Under the pieces are notes generated by a model. The model searched no databases and had not been told where the DNA came from. It saw only the letters and a program-made list of their open reading frames with translations. A stretch of 64,000 nucleotides of DNA from Erwinia piriflorinigrans CFBP 5888 (GTDB lineage Bacteria; Pseudomonadota; Gammaproteobacteria; Enterobacterales; Enterobacteriaceae): NCBI RefSeq assembly GCF_001050515.1, contig NZ_CAHS01000017.1:62001-126000 (forward strand), written 5' to 3'. A program made the translations under genes and the position numbers. Positions 56,479-64,000 of this stretch are shown here, piece by piece; position 1 is the first letter of the stretch; the number at the start of each line of letters is the position of its first letter.

Positions 56479-59400
56479 ATGAAAACCCCAGCAAATCAGC
56501 AGCACGGGTACGAATATAGCAGCCAGAAAACACAGGATGAATTCGTTAAACAGCTGGCGAACCAGCCCGGGCTGCACAGCGGCAATACCACCCGCCAGAA
56601 TTTATGTCGGTTAGGGCTGCATTACCTCTCTTCAACCCCCCTGTCGTTCCAGAGTCAGGGTAACCGCGTCATCTCTGGCAACAAAACCAACCTGACTTCA
56701 GCGGTTTATCCTCACCCGCATCACGACCACTGCCCGCACTGGCAGGCTCCCCCCCGGTGCAGGATACGCACAGAGGGTGCACGAAGCGCCCAGCGGGAAA
56801 AATCCACCCCGTCGTTGCAGGATCCACATGATAAAATCATATCAATCTCGCCGCTGTCAGCCACTACAGCAAAAAGGGTTAATAACGGTATAACCGGGCT
56901 ACTCAACCTGATAACCGGCTGCTTGTATCAGACAGACGGATTTATCAATTATTATGACCCGTTAAAAATCCCGATGGCAGAGGCTGCTGTTTTGCGAGTC
57001 CCTGTTCAGCACAAGCAAAAGCAGAGAATTATTGCGACGACCAACGAAAAATTCCCGGAGCCTGAACCCCAGTCAAACCCAAAACAGCATATCGATTTTA
57101 TGGAATCAGCACGGGAAGCACTGGCTCAGAATTATGAAAATTATTATAAAAAATTCCCGTCACTGAAAAATATCGCCGCCACTCTTCTGCAAGAGAAAAT
57201 AAAGCAGCGCTTTCATTTAAATATTAACCCTGACGAGACTTACTTTGTACACTTCAAGGAACAGGGTAATAACGCTGGTAAAATTACTTTTTTTGAGCCG
57301 TTATCAAAGAAAACGCTTACGCAATGTCTTTTTACCAATTTCGACAGTGACTTCTGGGATAACTATGTATGGGTAGATGCGATCAGTGCCATCTATGATG
57401 CCTCATATTTACAGAACCATAGCGATAAGTTTGATTTTGCCGACAGAATAAATATCGACGCCACCAAATTTGCCGATCTGGTATGGAGTATTGATTTTTA
57501 TGGTTATGCTAAAGAAAAACTGGTAGAGCGCTACAGCCACAAAGATGAACAGATCAAACATCTTTTTATCAAATTTATCCATCACCTGGATAGCAGCCAG
57601 CTGGATAATGAATCAGCCGGGGATATTCTCAGCGCAGTGGGTTTGACAGAAGATAATAACGTCACCGCCAGACTTTTTGCTATCAACGGATATACCGCCG
57701 CGAACGCTTTTGTCTTTAAAAACCGTCACACTTGCCGGGTCACTCTCTACTTCCCCAAAAGTAAGACTAAACTTATCTCCTTCAGAGATGATTTTGAGCT
57801 GCGCAGGTGGGTAGTCAATGCCTGTGGAACGCAAGCGGGTCGGGCGGAGATAGCCTCTCACTTTAGCTTTGCTAACAGACAGGATGGCCTTATTTACAAG
57901 GGCATTGATACCTGGCTGAACACCCTTAATAACGACAGCAGTTACCTTGACAGAATTATGACAATATCAGCCCCGGTTTCATCCACACTTTTCTTTGCTG
58001 AACACCTCAAAGGCATAACGGATAAAGCACTGTCTGATCTCAAGTTACAGGTAAAATCAGATGCCAGAGTCTCTCTTCAGATGTGGGAAGAGGCGATAGA
58101 CGCATCAAATATTATCCCCAACCCGATATCACCTTTTTTATCCCTCGCCGTGCATATTGGGCATATGATTAGCGCCGTCACCTATAAAGAGAAAATGCAG
58201 GAATGGAGCAATATAAAAAACGATGCCGTCAATATTCTCATGATGATATTTTTGGATAAGGTCATATCCTTTCCTGATATGGAAGGATATGAGTTTATAG
58301 GATCGATAAAAAAAGTGGATGAGAAAACGGCATTCGAAACACTCCATAAAAGAACGAGTAGAAATGGACTGTCGGTATTCGAGGATGTCAGATATATTTA
58401 TCATGAACCCACAACTGCTCGTGGTTTGTCAGCTGAAGAAATCGAGCGTATCAGAGCGATTGACGCGTTCTTACCGATAAGAAAAACGGCATTTACTGAA
58501 GATATATTGACTCTGAACAGGGACTTGAATAACTATATAAGCCATGATTTACAGGGTTATCCATATGATTTTTTTTGCGGTTTAGGTGACGATACAACCC
58601 TGCCTTCTTACATAAAACTTGCCCGCAAAAAATACAGAGTGGCTTTTGCATCCGCAAAGGAGAATCTGGCTATCGCCATAAGCAGGGTTCATGATATTTC
58701 TTATGAAAAAGAGATAAAGGAGTACCTTGCCATGTCTCTTAACTCTCACAATGACAAAACACTCAGCGAAGCTATATTCAGACTTAAAGAACAGCTACGG
58801 CTTGCCCGTGATTTTCTTAGTGAATCTGAAATAAAAGAGTACGATAATATAGTTATTGTCTCTACAAGGCGTATTACGGACGAGTTCGCCCCGGTTCATT
58901 CCCGTAGCAGGATTGAAGACCAAAACCATCTTAAACGTATACCACTGGCTTTCACATTTGTGGAAGACCCGTTACGCAGGATATTTATTATGCTTGACTC
59001 CACCGTAGAGAATAACACAGCGGGTAGTTCTATTATGGCGATGAACGTTAACTACCTGGACTCCACTATTCTTCATGAAGCATCCCACCTGGCATCTGAC
59101 ACTTTAGATATCTGTTATAACGAAATACACGAAGAAATATTCCTACCCGGTAACACCCGCGCACTGCGTCGAAAAATAAACGACAAAATAGAAAGTGGCG
59201 ATATAAAAAATAATATTCACTTTAACAAGTTCATGCGTGAAGCCTATCGGGCATTTGGTATAGACCAGCTTATTGATAGCGAATCTGGATTAAATATCAT
59301 AAAGACCACCCCAATGCTAAAGTCCAACCTGATAATGGATAATGCTGATACCTTCGTCGCTCATATTAAACGACTGGCAAATATGAATAATAATAAAAAG

Positions 59401-59523
59401 ACCAAAAGAGAGGCTGATGAAGATAATGCCGGTGATGCCGATAAATACCGTTATCTTGGTTTAATATTTATCGCCTCGGCAGAACATTCTGCTAAAAATG
59501 CATCATCCAAACTGTACCCGTGA
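56479..59523 (+). CDS. 1014-residue protein with C-terminal zincin motif, possible toxin or effector
   Basis: No family is recognised over most of the length. The N-terminal 100 residues are rich in Gln, Ser, Asn and His, without signal peptide. A long mixed alpha/beta region follows. HEASH (866-870, ILHEASHLASDT) fits HExxH, and NADTF at 955-959 could supply a third, aspartate-type ligand, as in M35/M91-like peptidases. KKTKREADEDN near residue 975 is charged. Codon composition is AT-rich compared with the flanking backbone genes. It stands alone between the omptin gene and ampE. A secreted effector or polymorphic toxin is plausible but not shown. Confidence 0.7.
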   Translation: MKTPANQQHGYEYSSQKTQDEFVKQLANQPGLHSGNTTRQNLCRLGLHYLSSTPLSFQSQGNRVISGNKTNLTSAVYPHPHHDHCPHWQAPPRCRIRTEGARSAQREKSTPSLQDPHDKIISISPLSATTAKRVNNGITGLLNLITGCLYQTDGFINYYDPLKIPMAEAAVLRVPVQHKQKQRIIATTNEKFPEPEPQSNPKQHIDFMESAREALAQNYENYYKKFPSLKNIAATLLQEKIKQRFHLNINPDETYFVHFKEQGNNAGKITFFEPLSKKTLTQCLFTNFDSDFWDNYVWVDAISAIYDASYLQNHSDKFDFADRINIDATKFADLVWSIDFYGYAKEKLVERYSHKDEQIKHLFIKFIHHLDSSQLDNESAGDILSAVGLTEDNNVTARLFAINGYTAANAFVFKNRHTCRVTLYFPKSKTKLISFRDDFELRRWVVNACGTQAGRAEIASHFSFANRQDGLIYKGIDTWLNTLNNDSSYLDRIMTISAPVSSTLFFAEHLKGITDKALSDLKLQVKSDARVSLQMWEEAIDASNIIPNPISPFLSLAVHIGHMISAVTYKEKMQEWSNIKNDAVNILMMIFLDKVISFPDMEGYEFIGSIKKVDEKTAFETLHKRTSRNGLSVFEDVRYIYHEPTTARGLSAEEIERIRAIDAFLPIRKTAFTEDILTLNRDLNNYISHDLQGYPYDFFCGLGDDTTLPSYIKLARKKYRVAFASAKENLAIAISRVHDISYEKEIKEYLAMSLNSHNDKTLSEAIFRLKEQLRLARDFLSESEIKEYDNIVIVSTRRITDEFAPVHSRSRIEDQNHLKRIPLAFTFVEDPLRRIFIMLDSTVENNTAGSSIMAMNVNYLDSTILHEASHLASDTLDICYNEIHEEIFLPGNTRALRRKINDKIESGDIKNNIHFNKFMREAYRAFGIDQLIDSESGLNIIKTTPMLKSNLIMDNADTFVAHIKRLANMNNNKKTKREADEDNAGDADKYRYLGLIFIASAEHSAKNASSKLYP

Positions 59524-59600
59524 GCACAGTCCGCCGACTGGCATAAAGCCGTTACGCCAGTATTTATCCATCAGCCGCGAAACCACAGCATGTCCGCGTA

Positions 59601-60455
59601 TTAAAGCAGCGTGCCGTAAATCGTCAGTAATGCCACCACTACGACCAATACCAGGGACACTTTTTTGGCCAAAGCTACCGCTACGCGTGGGGTCTCAACT
59701 TTATCCATATGAGGATCGCGCACCAGCGAAAAGTGCGCTAACCGGGTCAATACCTGGTACTGTGGAGTATGGCGATCTCCCATTGAGGCAAACCATGCAG
59801 GCAGTGCACGCTCACCATGCCCCAGCAATGCATAGGCGACGCCTACCAGCCGCACCGGGAGCCAGTCAACCCAGTGCAAAATGGCATCAACGCCTGACTG
59901 AGCGCGGGCCAGAGGCTCTGGCATACGCGCCAGCCAACTCTGCCAGCTGCGAAGAAACGCATACCCCACCAATAGTACAGGCCCCCAGCTGCCACCAACC
60001 ACGAACCAGAACAACGGGGCCAGATAAAAGCGGTAGTTAATCCATAACAGCGCACTTTGCAGTTCGCGCAGATATTCACGCTCGTCGCAGTCTACTGGCA
60101 CGCCGTGGATCATCGTTAACTCATCTGCCATCGCATTATGTGCCGCAGTTTCGTTGTGACCGGCCGCTTTCAGATAGGCATGATAGTGTAAACGTACCGA
60201 GCCAGCCCCAATACATAACAGCCCTACCAGTATCCAAAACAGCAGTTTAGGTATCCCAAAAAGCAACCCTTTCAATGCCAACAGACAGAGCGCCGCCAGC
60301 CCCATAACCACCAACAGCATCAGCAGTGTGCGCGCCAGAGAAAAGTGCTTACGAGCACGGAACAGGGGTATCAAATGATGATCAAGCTGCCAGTGTTCGC
60401 CCAGCTTAAATAGACGTTCCCATCCCAGAACCAGTAATAAACTAAATAATGTCAT
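59601..60455 (-). CDS. ampE: Inner-membrane protein AmpE
   Basis: The 284-residue membrane protein is close to E. coli AmpE ([53 protein letters not shown]). It contains four hydrophobic segments. It is linked to beta-lactamase regulation with AmpD; a signalling role is suspected. The start overlaps the ampD stop by 4 nt. Confidence 0.95.
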   Translation of the reverse strand: MTLFSLLLVLGWERLFKLGEHWQLDHHLIPLFRARKHFSLARTLLMLLVVMGLAALCLLALKGLLFGIPKLLFWILVGLLCIGAGSVRLHYHAYLKAAGHNETAAHNAMADELTMIHGVPVDCDEREYLRELQSALLWINYRFYLAPLFWFVVGGSWGPVLLVGYAFLRSWQSWLARMPEPLARAQSGVDAILHWVDWLPVRLVGVAYALLGHGERALPAWFASMGDRHTPQYQVLTRLAHFSLVRDPHMDKVETPRVAVALAKKVSLVLVVVVALLTIYGTLL

Positions 60456-61027
60456 TCCTTAATTCCCGTTGTCTTGGTATGAACGTGAGTTGCCAGGCCA
60501 GTGCGAAAACGCAGCCAGTCGAAAGATGGGCCGGGGTCGGTTTTACGCTGTGGGGCAATATTACTGTGCCCGGTAATATGATCTGCCATTAACGGATATT
60601 TCTGTACCAGTAATTCAGTTACCGCCTGTAATGCCCGATATTGTGCATCGGTATAAGGCAGCGTATCCGTGCCTTCCAGCTCTATACCAATCGAAAAATC
60701 ATTGCAGGCTTCGCGCCCCTGATAGCTGGAAATGCCGGCATGCCAGGCCCGCAGGTGAAACGGCACGTACTGTACGATCTCGCCATCACGGCGGATCAGA
60801 CAGTGCGCAGAGACCTGAAGCCGACAGATCCCGGTAAAATAGGGGTGAACACCGGCATCAAGCTGGCCGGTAAACAGCGCATCAATCCACGGGCCGCCAA
60901 ACTCCCCGGGTGGCAGGCTGATGTTATGAATGACGAGCAGTGAAGGCGCTTCATCATTCGGTCGCTGATTAACATGCGGCGACGGCACGCGCCGGATGCC
61001 CTCAATCCAGCCATCTTGCAGCTGCAT
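60452..61027 (-). CDS. ampD: 1,6-anhydro-N-acetylmuramyl-L-alanine amidase AmpD
   Basis: The 191-residue cytoplasmic zinc amidase recycles cell-wall fragments. Zinc ligands are visible at H34 (VIHNIS), H154 (GHSNIAP) and D164 ([10 protein letters not shown]). By removing anhydro-muropeptides it keeps AmpR-controlled beta-lactamase genes off. It is the first gene of ampDE. Confidence 0.96.
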   Translation of the reverse strand: MQLQDGWIEGIRRVPSPHVNQRPNDEAPSLLVIHNISLPPGEFGGPWIDALFTGQLDAGVHPYFTGICRLQVSAHCLIRRDGEIVQYVPFHLRAWHAGISSYQGREACNDFSIGIELEGTDTLPYTDAQYRALQAVTELLVQKYPLMADHITGHSNIAPQRKTDPGPSFDWLRFRTGLATHVHTKTTGIKE

Positions 61028-61118
61028 ACCCTGCTCTCCTCTCTTTTAACGGCAGCAGATTAGCCTGTTTTTTCTGCTTAATCGTGCTTAAGTGACCTGC
61101 GTTTTGCTTTTCACCTTA

Positions 61119-62021
61119 TCAACTTGCAGCCGTCTTTGACAGCCGTGGAACCAACTGTGCCAGTAGGATTTCACGCAGACGCTCGGCTGCGGGCGGAATA
61201 ATCTCTTGCCCCTGATGCAGCACGATCCCCAGTTCAGCCACTTTGGGCAACAAGGGATGGTGCAATATTTGTAGCCCGGCAGGCAGGCCAAATTCACTAC
61301 GTAATGTCACCCCCAGCCTGGCCGTGGCCGCCGCCCATATTCCACTCAGGCTGCGGCTGGTAAATGCCACACGCCAGGGAATAGCCGCATTATCAAGTGC
61401 ATCTATCGCACGCATACGAATCAGGCAAGGCGCATCAAATAATAGCAGCGGCAAAGGTTCACCCTGTGCCAGCCATCGCTCAGGCCGCGTCTCTTCACAG
61501 CCAATCCAACCCAGGGCAGCCGCCGGTAGTGGCTGCATAAAGCGTGTATTCAGTTCGCCCTGCCAGCACAATGCCAAGTCAAGCTCTCCCTGATGGATCC
61601 CTTGCAGCAGCTGCGCATTACCACCAATAGATACTGATACCTGCACCAGTGGATGAGCACGGGAAAACTGGCCGAGCACTTCCGACAACAGCGCCTCGCC
61701 AAAATCCTCCTGCAAACCAATACGCACGCTACCGGCAATATTCCGTCCAGCCAATGTGCTGAAAGCCTCATCGTTCAGTGCCAGCAGGCGACGCCCATAG
61801 GCCATCAACAGCTCACCATTTTCGGTTAGCTCCAGCCGCCGTCCAGCTTTATGCAAAAGAGGTAAACCGCTTTGTTGCTCCAGTTTTTTCAATTGCGCGC
61901 TGACGGCTGAAGTAGAGCGGTTCAGGCGGCGAGCCGCCAATGCAAAGCTTCCCAGTTCCATACCCAGAACAAAACTGCGTAACGCTTCCAGATCAAAAGT
62001 TACGGGCCTAAATGACGCCAT
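61119..62021 (-). CDS. LysR-type transcriptional regulator
   Basis: The 300-residue regulator has an N-terminal winged helix (SFVLGMELGSFALAARRLNR, STSAVSAQLKKLEQ) and a periplasmic-binding-like effector domain (GSVRIGLQEDFGEALLSEVL). AGGATG precedes the ATG. It is divergent from the DUF4865 gene, a pairing seen in other proteobacteria, and probably controls it. The inducer is unknown. Confidence 0.9.
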   Translation of the reverse strand: MASFRPVTFDLEALRSFVLGMELGSFALAARRLNRSTSAVSAQLKKLEQQSGLPLLHKAGRRLELTENGELLMAYGRRLLALNDEAFSTLAGRNIAGSVRIGLQEDFGEALLSEVLGQFSRAHPLVQVSVSIGGNAQLLQGIHQGELDLALCWQGELNTRFMQPLPAAALGWIGCEETRPERWLAQGEPLPLLLFDAPCLIRMRAIDALDNAAIPWRVAFTSRSLSGIWAAATARLGVTLRSEFGLPAGLQILHHPLLPKVAELGIVLHQGQEIIPPAAERLREILLAQLVPRLSKTAAS

Positions 62022-62124
62022 TAATCATCCTGCTTTTCGGGATTATTGATGCTGAATTATGCGATTTTATAAACTATTTATCAGGATTATGCTGCAACTC
62101 TGTTTCAGATAATGGAATTTCACG

Positions 62125-62265
62125 ATGAATCTCTCTCAAAATGAACGCAATTTAATCTGCCGTGTTTTTTCTCTGGTCGGCGCTCCCCAGTGCCTTAAAT
62201 ATTCGGAATACGGGTTATTCGCCAGCGATGAAAATTTTCACCATCCAGCGGAGAAGCAACCATGA
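62125..62265 (+). CDS. Possible 46-codon ORF coupled to the DUF4865 gene
   Basis: ATG has GGAA 7 nt upstream, and the stop overlaps the next start as ATGA. The product (MNLSQNERNLICRVFSLVGA...) has no family I know. In some genomes a tautomerase gene stands at this place; no similarity is evident. It may be a leader or a chance ORF. Confidence 0.35.
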   Translation: MNLSQNERNLICRVFSLVGAPQCLKYSEYGLFASDENFHHPAEKQP

Positions 62266-62810
62266 TTGCCATGCAATATCGCTTCCGCCTGCCCGTCGAC
62301 TATGACATGAGCATCATTACTACCCGTATTCTGGAAAACGGCCATCAGCTTGATAGCTTTCCAGGACTGTTGCTGAAAGCCTGGTGCTATGCGAGAAGCA
62401 GCGACCTGCTTTGTACGGATGAACCGCTTTATGCACCATTTTACCTCTGGCAGGACAGTAGCAGTATGGCAGATTTTCTTACTGGCAGCGGCTTCCGGCG
62501 GTTGGTGCAGGATTTCGGCCGTCCACAAATTGACAGCTGGCTGGTGCTGGACTATCGACCAGCCGCTGAACTTTCGCAATCGGCTTTTGCCCGCCGCATC
62601 ATTACGCCCGTTTTGCCTCGAGAGGATTTGGCACAGTGCCGTTGTTCAAGTGACATCATCGGTGAAAACACGACGCAAATCGTTGCCCTGGATATGCAAC
62701 ATTGGCGGCGGTTAAACTTTCAATTAAGCCCGCTCGCGTTCACTGACCGTGCCGACACTGAGCGTTACCGGGTAGGTCATCTCTCCCTCCCGCATCACAT
62801 AACGCCGTAG
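62262..62810 (+). CDS. DUF4865 family protein
   Basis: The 182-residue protein matches the DUF4865 pattern as remembered: MIAMQYRFRLPVDYDM at the start, FPGLLLKAWCYA, YAPFYLWQDSSSMADFLTG and a FGRPQIDSWLVLD segment. GGAGAAG lies upstream. The function is not known; it is usually found next to LysR regulators, as here. Confidence 0.8.
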   Translation: MIAMQYRFRLPVDYDMSIITTRILENGHQLDSFPGLLLKAWCYARSSDLLCTDEPLYAPFYLWQDSSSMADFLTGSGFRRLVQDFGRPQIDSWLVLDYRPAAELSQSAFARRIITPVLPREDLAQCRCSSDIIGENTTQIVALDMQHWRRLNFQLSPLAFTDRADTERYRVGHLSLPHHITP

Positions 62811-62886
62811 TCCAGGCGCTGGCTGGCAAGGCCAGAATAAACACGTTAGCATGTAGCCTCTTAGTTCCCCGACCTTTCGGAGTTAG

Positions 62887-63780
<894 letters not shown>

Positions 63781-63802
63781 CTCGTCTATCTTGTTTTACC
63801 CC

Positions 63803-63830
63803 AGGCCAGCCATTAGCGCTGGCCTTTTTA
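63803..63830 (+). terminator. nadC terminator
   Basis: AGGCCAGC/GCTGGCCT stem with a 7-nt loop and TTTTTA after it. Confidence 0.85.
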
Positions 63831-63994
63831 CCTGAAAAATAGTGTTTTTGCGTGACGGCTTCAGGCAATGAAGTTATGTCATGTAACGAACGCGAATACC
63901 TTGCGGCGACCGTCTGAAACTGGGCATTTGCCGCTGGCATAAGCCTGTTGCTCCAAACTATTGTGCTGACCTCTTAACCAACAGGAGGTTTGCC

Positions 63995-64000
63995 ATGACC
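63995..64000 (+). CDS. First two codons of the next gene (ppdD expected from synteny)
   Basis: AGGAGG is placed 7 nt before an ATG at the window edge. In E. coli the gene after nadC is the prepilin ppdD. Only ATGACC is visible, so identity rests on synteny alone. Confidence 0.4.

Overview
The window looks like a chromosomal segment of an enterobacterium of the Erwinia/Pantoea type (Erwiniaceae). This rests on gene order and protein similarity recalled from memory, not on a search. Two backbone blocks known from E. coli are present in almost the same order: hrpB-thpR-sfsA-dksA-gluQ-pcnB-folK-panBCD-yadHG-can-hpt (1-10.8 kb), and cueO-yacC-speED-yacL-acnB, then lpdA-aceF-aceE-pdhR-aroP and ampED-nadC (27.7-64 kb). 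Accessory DNA sits at the seams: between hpt and cueO (where E. coli has gcd), between acnB and lpdA, and between aroP and ampE. Accessory parts are visibly richer in A+T than the backbone, except for the cas genes and the acyl-CoA/biotin cluster.

11-15 kb holds a PLP-dependent cystathionine gamma-synthase-family enzyme, two LuxR-type regulators on the minus strand and a 50-residue membrane peptide. 15.4-27.6 kb is a complete type I-F CRISPR-Cas locus. Every cas gene is on the minus strand (cas1, cas2-3, csy1, csy2, csy3, cas6f). One array lies at each end (8 and 17 repeats, degenerate copies included), both read on the minus strand. The cas genes are split between cas2-3 and csy1 by about 1.1 kb holding a BrnT/BrnA toxin-antitoxin pair and, closer to csy1, a structure I read as a CreTA/CreR-like element. 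This consists of two degenerate I-F repeats around a short AT-rich guide. The guide matches, with a correct CC PAM and a 10-nt seed, the presumed promoter of a 40-codon hydrophobic ORF that precedes csy1. Between cas1 and array 2 lies a two-gene class II microcin cassette (immunity-like peptide plus double-glycine-leader precursor).

35-38 kb carries a ToxR/CadC-like regulator with a FidL-like partner. Next to it is what looks like an unannotated type I toxin-antitoxin pair: a hydrophobic 31-residue peptide with a sequestered ribosome-binding site, and a divergent small RNA whose 5' end is perfectly complementary over 21 nt to the toxin leader. 38-45 kb is a set of acyl-CoA enzymes (hydratase, thiolase lacking its second cysteine, CoA ligase, thioesterase, enoyl reductase, SDR) mixed with a BioMNY biotin transporter. 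45-54 kb is the pyruvate dehydrogenase region with a clear PdhR operator. 55-59.5 kb adds an omptin-family barrel that appears to have lost its catalytic residues and a 1014-residue protein with a C-terminal zincin motif. The window ends with ampE-ampD, a LysR regulator with a DUF4865 gene, nadC and the first codons of the next gene.
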